Below the pieces are notes generated by a model, which searched no databases, had not been told where the DNA came from, and worked only from the letters and a program-made list of their open reading frames with translations. From the NCBI GenBank assembly GCA_937895825.1, contig CALBKP010000040.1:1-21482 (forward strand): a DNA stretch of 21,482 nucleotides, in the 5' to 3' direction. Position 1 is the stretch's first letter. Each line of letters begins with the position of its first letter. This DNA is from an uncultured Alistipes sp. GTDB taxonomy: Bacteria; Bacteroidota; Bacteroidia; Bacteroidales; Rikenellaceae. The position numbers were made by a program, and so were the translations under genes. Below are positions 1-7,800 of the stretch, piece after piece.

Positions 1-112
1 TATTATGATCATAAGAAACGGCAGGCCCGTTCACACCACCATCAACTCCAGCTTCTTCACACGCTGTGACAAATGCACAGACAAGCGCAAACAGTAAGAA
101 TAGTTTTTTCAT
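1..112 (-). CDS. lipoprotein, N-terminal fragment (runs off window)
   Basis: Reading the minus strand from the ATG at 112 gives 37 codons with no stop before the window edge. The first 18 residues are a textbook lipoprotein signal: two lysines, a hydrophobic stretch, then a V-T-A-C lipobox with Cys18 as the lipidated residue. Glu-Glu and Gly-rich sequence follow. The protein should be exported and anchored in a membrane, but its function cannot be read from this fragment. It lies 39 bases downstream of the small membrane protein at 152-343 on the same strand, so the two probably share the promoter at 406-436. Confidence 0.75.
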   Translation of the reverse strand, partial: MKKLFLLFALVCAFVTACEEAGVDGGVNGPAVSYDHN

Positions 113-151
113 AATATAAAAGTTTGTGTCCGCCTCAACTCCAACAACGGG

Positions 152-343
152 TTAATAAAAACAGAAAGTGTGGAGTTGATTTCCGTTTATTAATCTGAAG
201 GTTGTGGAAAGACCTATGACAACAACAAACGCTACAATGCCCCACACTTGGATAGTATGGGGATATGCACAGATTGTGCACAGCCACATAGCTATACAAG
301 AAATGAGTGCTGTCCGTTGTCCCGTTGTCAAGAAAACTTCCAC
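152..343 (-). CDS. small two-helix membrane protein, unknown function
   Basis: This 63-residue ORF has two hydrophobic segments, about residues 12-27 and 33-49, joined by a short Tyr-Pro-His linker, so it looks like a helical hairpin in the inner membrane. I do not recognise a family. It is short enough to be chance, but two things support it: a Bacteroidetes-type promoter with exact 20-base spacing lies about 60 bases upstream on the same strand (406-436), and a lipoprotein gene follows 39 bases downstream. There is no clear Shine-Dalgarno sequence, as is usual in this phylum. Confidence 0.5.
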   Translation of the reverse strand: MEVFLTTGQRTALISCIAMWLCTICAYPHTIQVWGIVAFVVVIGLSTTFRLINGNQLHTFCFY

Positions 344-405
344 ATTTTCAGATTAGGACTGCGAAAAACACTTTCAATATGTCTACTATCTTGCGGATAG
401 CACTA

Positions 406-436
406 CAAATTTAGAAATAATTTCCGAAATGAACAA
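406..436 (-). promoter_or_regulatory. promoter for the small membrane protein/lipoprotein pair
   Basis: On the minus strand, TAAATTTG (413 to 406) matches the Bacteroidetes -7 consensus TAnnTTTG. A TTG -33 element (436 to 434) sits exactly 20 bases upstream. The predicted start of transcription is near 400, giving a leader of roughly 57 bases before the ATG at 343. Confidence 0.6.
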
Positions 437-466
437 CACTCCAGAGGGACATTGTTAAGATATATA

Positions 467-503
467 CAAAAAAACACCTCGGCAGCTTGAGCTACCAAGG
501 TGT
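467..503 (-). terminator. intrinsic terminator after the threonine dehydrogenase gene
   Basis: On the minus strand the RNA forms a 13-bp stem (503-491 with 486-474, including two G-U pairs) around a four-base loop, followed at once by seven U residues (positions 474 to 468). It lies 25 bases beyond the stop codon of the gene at 528-1478. Confidence 0.88.
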
Positions 504-527
504 CATACCTATATATATTTATATATA

Positions 528-1478
528 CTACTTAATGTCGAGCTTAGCACGCACGGCACGAAGCATATCCTTTGTCATAGACTCCAAGTCCCACTCGGGC
601 TTCCAACCCCACTCCTCACGAGCGCAGGTGTCGTCCAACGAGTTGGGCCAGCTGCGAGATATCTGATCCTTCACGGGGTCAACATTGTACTCCATCTGGA
701 AACCGGGCACGTGGCGCTCAACAACCTCGCGGATAATCTCGGGCGTAAAGCTCATAGATGCAATGTTGAACGAGTTGCGGTGCTTGAGCTTTGCAGGGTC
801 AGCCTCCATAAGCTCTACCGTTGCACGCAATGCATCGGGCATATACATCATATCCATATATACATCGGGGGCGATGTTGCAGACAAACTTATTACCCTTA
901 ACAGCCTCGTAGTAGATCTCCACAGCATAGTCGGTAGTACCGCCACCAGGGAGCGTAACGTTAGAGATGATACCAGGGAATCGCACCGAACGAGTATCTA
1001 CGCCAAAGCGCGTGTGGTAGTAGTTCGAGAGGAGCTCACCCGTCACCTTACATACACCGTAGATAGTGTTGGGCTGCATGACGGTATCCTGAGGGGTCTT
1101 ATCGCGTGGGAAGTCACCACCGAAAGCACCGATAGAGCTGGGGGTAAACACCGCGCAGTTCTTCTCGCGAGCAATCTCCAACGAGTTCTCCAACGCACCC
1201 ATATTGATACGCATAGCGAGCTGAGGATTCTTCTCGCCCGTAGCCGAAAGGAGCGCAACGAGGTTGAAGATAGAGTCGATGTTGTACTTGTTAACAAGCT
1301 CGGCATACTGCTTAGCATCGAGGGCATCCAACGCCTCGAATGGGCCAGCCTCAGCCAACACGGCATTGTGTTTTACATCGGTAGCAACGACATTCGATGC
1401 ACCATAGATTGAGCGAAGATATGGTACCAACTCAGATCCAATCTGACCTCCGGCACCCAAAACCAAAATGCGCTTCAT
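528..1478 (-). CDS. tdh: L-threonine 3-dehydrogenase, SDR/epimerase type
   Basis: This 316-residue protein belongs to the NAD(P)-dependent epimerase/dehydratase branch of the extended short-chain dehydrogenases. The N-terminus has a Rossmann loop GAGGQIG (residues 8-14). The catalytic tetrad parts are the Ser pair at 114-115 and Tyr140-x3-Lys144. The segment PGGGTTDYAVEIYY and the MMYMPDA motif are typical of SDR-type threonine dehydrogenases, which oxidise L-threonine to 2-amino-3-ketobutyrate in the cytosol. That product is usually split by Kbl, whose gene is not in this window. An in-frame start 12 codons upstream exists at 1514, but the ATG at 1478 sits directly before the nucleotide-binding strand and is preferred. 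A general NAD-dependent epimerase is the alternative; the threonine assignment rests on motif similarity. Confidence 0.85.
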   Translation of the reverse strand: MKRILVLGAGGQIGSELVPYLRSIYGASNVVATDVKHNAVLAEAGPFEALDALDAKQYAELVNKYNIDSIFNLVALLSATGEKNPQLAMRINMGALENSLEIAREKNCAVFTPSSIGAFGGDFPRDKTPQDTVMQPNTIYGVCKVTGELLSNYYHTRFGVDTRSVRFPGIISNVTLPGGGTTDYAVEIYYEAVKGNKFVCNIAPDVYMDMMYMPDALRATVELMEADPAKLKHRNSFNIASMSFTPEIIREVVERHVPGFQMEYNVDPVKDQISRSWPNSLDDTCAREEWGWKPEWDLESMTKDMLRAVRAKLDIK

Positions 1479-1557
1479 TGATAGTTTAACGTTAGTTATA
1501 TTTTTTAGGTTCAATTAGTTACACACTCACAGCCCCTATTAGGGCTATAATCATCAA

Positions 1558-1565
1558 CAAAATTA
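1558..1565 (-). promoter_or_regulatory. putative -7 element for tdh
   Basis: On the minus strand TAATTTTG (1565 to 1558) matches TAnnTTTG. I see no good TTG element at the expected distance, so this is a half-supported promoter. It would give a leader of about 75 bases. That leader contains a small 5-bp inverted repeat (1531-1535 with 1542-1546). Confidence 0.35.
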
Positions 1566-1724
1566 CACATTTTCTTTGAAAATGATGCATCTCGCCGCAT
1601 TTTTTTTGCATTTTTTATTCTCGTCCTGTCAACTAAACGTAACTACAAACGAGAATGTGTACGTTTATTTACTATTATTTGACATCTATTACATTGCTGA
1701 GTATGGCCAGAAGATAATTTTTCG

Positions 1725-1732
1725 TATTTTTG
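1725..1732 (+). promoter_or_regulatory. putative -7 element for the YqaA-like gene
   Basis: TATTTTTG matches TAnnTTTG. No clear -33 element lies about 20 bases upstream. If used, transcription would begin near 1737-1739. That excludes the in-frame TTG at 1737 as a start codon and points to the ATG at 1761. Confidence 0.4.
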
Positions 1733-1760
1733 TGCGTTGAACGAGAAATGCATTTACAAC

Positions 1761-2210
1761 ATGGAGGCACTGCTCGACTATGGATATATAGGTCTGTTTA
1801 TCGGCTCGCTACTGGCGGCTACGGTATTTCCGTTTAGCTCCGACGTGTTGCTACTCGGCATGCTTATAGCCGGAGGCGATGCCGTCGCTACGGTCGCGGT
1901 AGCCACGCTCGGCAACTGGGCAGGTGGACTCATCGGCTACTGGATGGGATGGCTCGGAAAGTTGGAGTGGTTGGAAAGGTGGTTCAAGGTGAAACACGAG
2001 ACAATCGAGAAACATCGGGCAAAGGTGGCTAAATGGGGCGCTCTTCTCGCACTTCTCACGTGGACACCGTTTGTGGGCGATGTATTTGCCATAGTGCTCG
2101 GCTTCTACAAAGCTCCGTTCCTGCCCTCGGCCTTCTGGATGTTTGTCGGCAAGTGCGGCCGCTATGTCTGCTGGGCGATAGGCCACTTCTACGTAAGCCA
2201 ATGGTTCTAA
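1761..2210 (+). CDS. YqaA/DedA-like inner membrane protein
   Basis: The 149-residue protein is almost entirely hydrophobic, with about four to five membrane segments (roughly 8-24, 28-50, 52-66, 92-116, 120-142). It aligns by eye with E. coli YqaA, a short member of the DedA/SNARE-associated superfamily. Shared features are the early F-P break (23-24), the G-N-x-x-G-G motif (51-56), W-T-P-F-V-G-D (101-107) and the K-C-G-R-Y pattern (131-135). DedA proteins take part in lipid-carrier recycling and membrane homeostasis; the role of YqaA itself is not settled. The ATG at 1761 is preferred over the TTG at 1737 because the putative -7 element would place the latter at or upstream of the transcription start. 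The gene appears to stand alone. Confidence 0.8.
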   Translation: MEALLDYGYIGLFIGSLLAATVFPFSSDVLLLGMLIAGGDAVATVAVATLGNWAGGLIGYWMGWLGKLEWLERWFKVKHETIEKHRAKVAKWGALLALLTWTPFVGDVFAIVLGFYKAPFLPSAFWMFVGKCGRYVCWAIGHFYVSQWF

Positions 2211-2260
2211 AAGATGGGGCGCAGCTCATGCATTTTTTTGAAAATTATAGTACCAACATA

Positions 2261-2291
2261 TTGCGAGAAATCGAAAAAATGCTTACCTTTG
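2261..2291 (+). promoter_or_regulatory. promoter of the pyrimidine operon
   Basis: A TTG -33 element (2261-2263) is followed by exactly 20 bases and TACCTTTG (2284-2291), a full match to the Bacteroidetes -7 consensus. Transcription should start around 2294-2298, about 150 bases before pyrC, so the transcript carries the leader ORF and the terminator described next. Confidence 0.75.
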
Positions 2292-2300
2292 CACAAATTT

Positions 2301-2414
2301 ATGGCAACTATGAAGCGAGCGACAAATAATCAGCTGATAGCGAGACTGCGAAGCAAGCAGTCGGCGATCGATTGTCGACGTTTCAACGTTTTGGGAATCA
2401 CTGTTTTTAATTGA
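2301..2414 (+). CDS. putative pyr operon leader peptide (37 codons)
   Basis: An open frame of 37 codons runs from ATG at 2301 (a second in-frame ATG is at 2310) to TGA at 2412-2414. It begins a few bases after the predicted transcription start and stops 4 bases before the terminator stem at 2419. It spans a hairpin (2344-2362) and a U-rich segment with runs of 3, 4 and 5 U (2379-2381, 2389-2392, 2404-2408). I read it as a leader whose translation by a closely following ribosome would mask the terminator when RNA polymerase slows for lack of UTP, as known for pyrBI and rph-pyrE. The peptide sequence itself resembles nothing I know. Initiation at 2301 would be nearly leaderless, so 2310 is a real alternative. 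Confidence 0.5.
   Translation: MATMKRATNNQLIARLRSKQSAIDCRRFNVLGITVFN
2344..2362 (+). promoter_or_regulatory. candidate transcription-pause hairpin in the pyr leader
   Basis: GACTGC (2344-2349) and GCAGTC (2357-2362) form a perfect 6-bp stem around a 7-base loop, and flanking bases could extend it with bulges. The U-rich stretch follows. In the enterobacterial pyrBI leader a similar hairpin promotes UTP-sensitive pausing; the same role here is inference. Confidence 0.35.
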
Positions 2415-2418
2415 TATT

Positions 2419-2445
2419 AGCGGCTCATTGGGCCGCTGTTTTTTT
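2419..2445 (+). terminator. attenuator (intrinsic terminator) directly before pyrC
   Basis: AGCGGCTC (2419-2426) pairs with GGGCCGCT (2430-2437) to give an 8-bp stem, one pair being G-U, with a three-base loop. A run of seven T follows at 2439-2445. The pyrC start codon is only 4 bases further on. A complete terminator between a promoter and the first gene of a biosynthetic operon implies controlled read-through. Confidence 0.75.
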
Positions 2446-2449
2446 ATAT

Positions 2450-3712
2450 ATGGCTAACGAGAGAATAATCATCAAAGGAGGCACCATCATAGGTGTTGGA
2501 AAAGAGGATATTGCCATTGAAAGTGGCACCATTTCAGAGCGCAGAAATTGCATCGAACCTAAGGCTGAAGATAGAGTTATTAATGCAGAGGGGCTGATCG
2601 TTGCACCCTCGTTTGTCGACGTTCACGTACACCTACGCGAGCCTGGCTATGGCTACAAGGAGCGTATTGCCACGGGAACTATGGCGGCAGCACACGGTGG
2701 CTACACCACAGTATGCTCTATGCCCAACCTTAACCCCGTACCCGACACCGTCGAAAATCTCAAGGTGCAGCAGGACATCATCGATCGTGATGCTAAGATC
2801 GAGGTACTACCCTACGCTGCCATAACCATCGGCCGCAAGGGTGAGGAGCTTGTCGACATTGCCTCGTTGAAGGATGGCGTGTGTGCCTTCTCGGATGACG
2901 GTAGCGGCGTGCAGGTTGATGGCATGATGGAGCGTGCGATGACCGAGGCGGTAAAGCATGATGCTCTTATCGCTGCACACTGCGAGGTGGAGGAGTTGCT
3001 CAAGGGTGGTTATATCCACGATGGAGAGTATGCTGCAACACATGGACACAAAGGCATCTGCTCAGAGAGCGAATGGGGACAGGTGAAGCGCGACATCGAG
3101 ATTGCCGAGCGCACAGGATGTCGCTACCACGTCTGCCACATCTCAACAAAGGAGACCGTAGAGTTGGTACGTCAGGCTAAAGCGCGTGGCGTTAAGGTTA
3201 CGTGCGAGACTGGCCCGCACTACCTCATCTTTACCGACATGGATTTGGAGGAGGATGCACGCTGGAAGATGAACCCGCCACTACGCTCGGCCGAAGATCG
3301 TGCGGCGCTTATCGAGGGTATCAAGGATGGCACGATAGATATGATTGCCACCGACCACGCACCACACAGCATCGAGGAGAAGTCAAAAGGGTTGAAGGAT
3401 AGCGCCATGGGTATCGTAGGCCTTGAGACAGCCTTCGCTGCACTCAACACTCACTTAGTAGGCAACGGCGTAATTAGTCTTGAGCGTCTTGTGGAGATTA
3501 TGAGTTTGAAGCCACGCGAGGTATTCCGCATCAAGGGCGGCATCAACGTAGGCGATCGTGCCGATGTAGTTCTGCTCGACACGGAGAAGTGCTGGACGGT
3601 TGATAGCGACAAGTTCTACTCTATGGGCAAGGTCTCGATGTTCGTGGGTCGCAAACTTAAGGGCGAGGTTGCGATGACCATACATCGCGGAGAAGTTGTA
3701 TACGAAAGATAA
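2450..3712 (+). CDS. pyrC: dihydroorotase, class I
   Basis: This 420-residue cytosolic amidohydrolase closes N-carbamoyl-L-aspartate to L-dihydroorotate, the third step of UMP synthesis. The metal-binding and catalytic residues are visible: D57-x-H59-x-H61-L-R-E-P-G, the bridging Asp in F-S-D-D-G-S-G (149-150), His178 (A-H-C-E), His230 (C-H-I-S-T) and Asp302 in T-D-H-A-P-H. Length and motifs match the class I (Bacillus-type) enzymes, not the shorter E. coli type. The frame is open upstream to a TTG at 2411, but that would translate through the terminator, so the ATG at 2450 is chosen. Its ribosome-binding region overlaps the attenuator U-tract. It is the first gene of the pyr operon, and carA follows after 41 AT-rich bases. 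Confidence 0.93.
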   Translation: MANERIIIKGGTIIGVGKEDIAIESGTISERRNCIEPKAEDRVINAEGLIVAPSFVDVHVHLREPGYGYKERIATGTMAAAHGGYTTVCSMPNLNPVPDTVENLKVQQDIIDRDAKIEVLPYAAITIGRKGEELVDIASLKDGVCAFSDDGSGVQVDGMMERAMTEAVKHDALIAAHCEVEELLKGGYIHDGEYAATHGHKGICSESEWGQVKRDIEIAERTGCRYHVCHISTKETVELVRQAKARGVKVTCETGPHYLIFTDMDLEEDARWKMNPPLRSAEDRAALIEGIKDGTIDMIATDHAPHSIEEKSKGLKDSAMGIVGLETAFAALNTHLVGNGVISLERLVEIMSLKPREVFRIKGGINVGDRADVVLLDTEKCWTVDSDKFYSMGKVSMFVGRKLKGEVAMTIHRGEVVYER

Positions 3713-3753
3713 TAACAATAATAATAACAAGCTAATTTTAACAAGCAAATTAG

Positions 3754-4842
3754 ATGAAACCTTTTACAAAGAAACTTGTACTGGAGAATGGTAAGGAGTT
3801 TCCAGGCTGCGGCTTCGGTGCATCGCGCAATGCCGTATGCGAGTTGGTGTTCAATACCTCGATGGTAGGATACCAGGAGATCGTTTCCGACCCGACGTAC
3901 ACCGATCAGATTGTAGTTATGACCTACCCACTCGTAGGCAACTACGGATTTATGGACGAGGACTACGAGAGTAAGTTCCCCTCGATGGGCGGTATGGTTG
4001 TGCGCGAATGCTGCGATTCGCCCAGCAACTTCCGCTACACTAAGACCATCAACGAGACCTTCGAGGAGCTCGACATCCCTGGCATCAGCAACGTTGACAC
4101 ACGAATGATTACGCGCATCATCCGCAATGAGGGTACTCAGAAAGCTGCCATCGTCGATATCGACATGAGCCACGAGGAGGCTATGGAGCTGATTAAGAAT
4201 ACGGAGTTGCGTCACGACCAAGTTAAGAGCATAAGCTGCAAAAAGCGCTGGTTCTCACGTACGCCCAACCATAAGTGGGACGTTGTGGCCATCGACTGTG
4301 GCATCAAGTATAGTTTCATCCGCCAGCTCAACGCCAAGGGCTGCAACGTAACTATCGTGCCTTACAACTCAACGCCCGAGGAGATTATGGCCTTCAACCC
4401 CGATGGCATCTTTATCTCAAATGGCCCTGGTGATCCAGCCGACGTGGCTGTTGTCGGCGAGGCTATCGCAGCATTGCGTGGCAAGTTGCCCATCTTTGGT
4501 GTTGACCTCGGTCATCAACTTATAGCTATGACATACGGTGCCAAAAACGACAAACTCAAGTTCGGCCACCACGGAGCAAACCACCCAGTTAAGTGTCTTG
4601 AGACTGGCAAGCTTGAGATTGTAACACAGAACCATAGCTTTGTTGTGAACGAGGAGTCACTCGCTGGCACAAAGCTCACGGTTACGCATCGTAACCTTTT
4701 GGACAACACCATTGCCGGCATCGAGTCTCAGGAGGATAAAGTATTCTCTGTACAGTATCAGCCCGATTGCACGCCCGAGGCCAGCAACACATACCTTTTC
4801 GATAAATTCATTAAACTGATGGAGGACGAGAAAAATGCCTAA
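3754..4842 (+). CDS. carA: carbamoyl-phosphate synthase small subunit with degenerate glutaminase site
   Basis: The 362-residue protein matches CarA over its length (E. coli 382). The N-terminal CPSase_sm_chain domain covers about residues 1-150 and a class I glutamine amidotransferase fold about 178-358. The fold motifs survive: S-N-G-P-G-D-P (oxyanion side), L-G-H-Q, F-G-H-H-G-A-N-H-P-V and T-Q-N-H-S-F. All three catalytic triad residues are replaced: the nucleophile Cys is Asp251 (G-V-D-L-G-H-Q, codon GAC at 4504-4506), the His is Gln336 (CAG, 4759-4761) and the Glu is Asp338 (GAT, 4765-4767). Glutamine hydrolysis should therefore be lost. The subunit probably keeps a structural role, with CarB fed by free ammonia, as in vertebrate CPS1. 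carB overlaps its last 8 bases, which suggests coupled translation. Confidence 0.93.
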   Translation: MKPFTKKLVLENGKEFPGCGFGASRNAVCELVFNTSMVGYQEIVSDPTYTDQIVVMTYPLVGNYGFMDEDYESKFPSMGGMVVRECCDSPSNFRYTKTINETFEELDIPGISNVDTRMITRIIRNEGTQKAAIVDIDMSHEEAMELIKNTELRHDQVKSISCKKRWFSRTPNHKWDVVAIDCGIKYSFIRQLNAKGCNVTIVPYNSTPEEIMAFNPDGIFISNGPGDPADVAVVGEAIAALRGKLPIFGVDLGHQLIAMTYGAKNDKLKFGHHGANHPVKCLETGKLEIVTQNHSFVVNEESLAGTKLTVTHRNLLDNTIAGIESQEDKVFSVQYQPDCTPEASNTYLFDKFIKLMEDEKNA

Positions 4843-7800
4843 GAGAACAGATATAAAGAAAGTAATGGTTATAGGCTCAGGTCCTATCGTTATTGGTCAG
4901 GCCGCTGAGTTCGACTATGCAGGAACGCAGGCATGTCTTGCACTCAAAGAGGAGGGATACCAGGTTATCCTTGTAAACTCTAACCCTGCAACAATTATGA
5001 CTGATACCCATATTGCCGATAAGGTATATATGGAGCCACTAACGTTGGAGTACGTAGCAAAGATTATCCGCTATGAGCGTCCCGATGCTATCGTTCCGGG
5101 CCTCGGCGGTCAGACAGGTCTTAACCTCGCCGTGCAGCTCGCAAAGAAAGGCATTCTCGAGGAGTGTGGCGTGGAGATTCTCGGTACGTCGTTCACCTCT
5201 ATCGAGGAGGCTGAGGATCGTGAGCTTTTCAAGGAGCTATGCTTGCGTATTGGCGAGCCTGTTATCCCCTCACGCATCACCAACTCTATCGAGGAGGGTG
5301 TGGCTGCCGCTGAAGAGATTGGCTACCCCGTAGTTCTTCGCCCCGCCTTCACGCTCGGTGGTACAGGTGGCGGCTTTGCCGACAACGAGGAGGAGTTGCG
5401 CGACGTTATGCGTAACGCCCTTGCCCTCTCACCTATTCACCAGGTGCTCGTAGAGAAGAGTATCAAGGGTTATAAGGAGATTGAGTTCGAGGTTATGCGC
5501 GACAAGAACGACACGGCGCTGGCCATCTGCTCAATGGAGAATGTCGACCCCGTAGGTATCCACACGGGCGACTCTATCGTTGTAGCACCGAGCCAGACAC
5601 TCGCGCATAAGGAGTACTCTATGTTGCGTTCGAGCGCCTTGAAACTTATCCGTGCACTTAAAATTGAGGGTGGTTGTAACGTGCAGTTCGCACTCGACCC
5701 CTTGTCATTCAAATACTATATTATCGAGGTTAACCCCCGCGTCAGCCGTTCATCGGCTCTCGCTTCGAAGGCCAGTGGCTACCCCATTGCACGTGTTACA
5801 GCGAAGGTTGCTGTGGGCATGACCCTCGATGAGATTCTCATTGCCAACACACCTGCAAGCTTCGAGCCCTCGTTGGACTACATCGTTACTAAGGTGGCAC
5901 GCTTCCCCTTCGATAAGTTCAGCGACGCATCGAATGAGCTCGGTACGCAGATGAAGGCTACGGGTGAGGTAATGTCCGTTGGTCGCACCTTCGAGGAGGG
6001 TCTGTTGAAGGCTGTTCGCTCGTTGGAGACTGGCGTATGCCACGTATATCACAAGAAGTTCGATACCATGTCGGTTGAGGGCATCCTTGCATATATCCGC
6101 AAGGGCACTGACGACCGTATCTACGCTATTGCGGAGCTTATCCGTCGCGGTGTTGATCTGTTGCACGTCTATGACAACACAAAGATTGACCTCTTCTTCT
6201 TGGAAAAGCTCAAGAACATCGTTGAGATGGAGCGCGTTGTTGAGGAGGGCGTTCGTAACGCTGAGGTATTGTACGACGCTAAGCGTTTGGGCTTTAGCGA
6301 TAAGTACATAGCCAAGCTATGGGGTATGACCGAAAGCGAGATATTCCTTTTCCGTAAAGAGCACAACATCTTCCCCGTATATAAGATGATCGACACGTGT
6401 GCTGCGGAGTTCGACTCAAAGGTACCATATCTCTACTCTACTTATGAGCAGGAGAACGAGTCTATCGTCACGAACAATAAGAAGATTGTGGTACTCGGCT
6501 CAGGCCCTATCCGTATCGGCCAGGGTGTTGAGTTCGACTACTCTACCGTTCACGCCATCTGGGCTATCCGCGAGGCAGGCTACGAGGCTATCATCATCAA
6601 CAATAACCCCGAGACCGTATCTACAGACTACTCTATCAGTGATAAGCTCTACTTCGAGCCTCTTACGGTGGAGGATGTGATGAACGTCATCGAGCTCGAG
6701 AAGCCCACGGGTGTCGTTGTATCGCTCGGCGGTCAAACAGCCATCAACCTTGCCAAGCCGTTGGCTGACCTCGGTGTCGAGATTATCGGTACTGGCATTG
6801 AGGCTATCAACAACGCCGAGGATAGAAAGTGCTTCGAGGCCATCATGCGCCGCGTAGGTATTCCGCAGCCCGAGGCTGAGGCCATTACCGAGATTGAGCG
6901 TGGTGTTGCTGCGGCAAACCGTATCGGCTACCCCGTGTTGGTACGTCCGAGCTACGTACTTGGTGGTCGCGCCATGCAGATTGTATCAAACGAGGAGGCT
7001 CTGCGCCACTACCTCAAGACAGCCGTAGAGCTCAACGAGGATCAGCCCGTACTTGTTGATAAGTATATTATGGGTAAGGAGTTAGAGGTCGATGCTATTT
7101 GCGATGGTGAGGATGTATTCATTCCTGGTATCATGGAGCACGTCGAGCGCACGGGTATCCACTCGGGCGACTCTATCAGCGTCTACCCCACATTCAGCGT
7201 GAGCCAGAAGGTTAAGGATACGATCATCGACTACACCATCCGTCTCGGTAAGGAGATTGGTATCATTGGTCTCTACAACATCCAGTTTATCGCCGACGAC
7301 AAGGATATGGTCTACGTCATCGAGGTTAACCCACGCTCATCGCGTACCGTCCCCTTCCTCTCAAAGGCCACGGGTATGCCTATGCCAAAGATTGCTACCA
7401 ATGTTATGTTGGGTAAGTCGCTCAAGGCTCAGGGCGTGGATAAGGTTATTGCCGAGGAGAAGAAGCGTTGGTATGTTAAGACACCAGCTTTCTCGTTTGC
7501 CAAGATTCGTGGCGTTGACTCATACCTCTCGCCTGAGATGAAGTCTACGGGTGAGGCTATCGGCTATGACTCATCGTTGCGCCGCGCACTCTACAAATCG
7601 TTACAGTCGTCGGGCATGACCATCGCCAACTACGGTACCATCTTCGTATCTATCGCCGATGCAGACAAACCACGCGCTCTGCCGCTCATCCGCCGCTTCT
7701 ACGAGCTCGGCTTCAACATCGAGGCTACGGGTGGTACGGCTAAGTACCTTCGTGAGCACGGCATACGTACACGTATGCTCAAGAAGCTCAGCGAGGGCTC

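Noticed and set aside
439..450. CTCCAGAGGGAC resembles the core of a PyrR-binding RNA loop.
   Set aside because: It lies about 2 kb from the pyr operon, on the plus strand of a gap where no plus-strand transcript is expected, and no stem flanks it. The actual pyr leader shows no such motif.
711..1412. Long open frame (233 codons) on the plus strand opposite tdh.
   Set aside because: It is antisense to a well-supported enzyme gene, shows no recognisable motif, and is the kind of shadow frame that codon bias produces.
2033..2329. Open frame overlapping the 3' end of the YqaA-like gene and running through the pyr promoter.
   Set aside because: It lies out of frame inside a conserved membrane protein and then crosses a promoter; its composition shows no protein-like pattern.
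2411..2449. Upstream in-frame extension of pyrC from a TTG at 2411.
   Set aside because: It would translate the terminator stem and its T-run into residues unlike any dihydroorotase N-terminus. The ATG at 2450 starts the normal protein.
3709..3730. Short AAT-rich repeat between pyrC and carA.
   Set aside because: It is only a few imperfect units in a 41-base AT-rich gap of a kind common before genes in this window; no sign of a functional repeat.
3616..4221. Antisense open frame of 201 codons across pyrC and carA.
   Set aside because: It overlaps two confident genes on the other strand and has no recognisable features.
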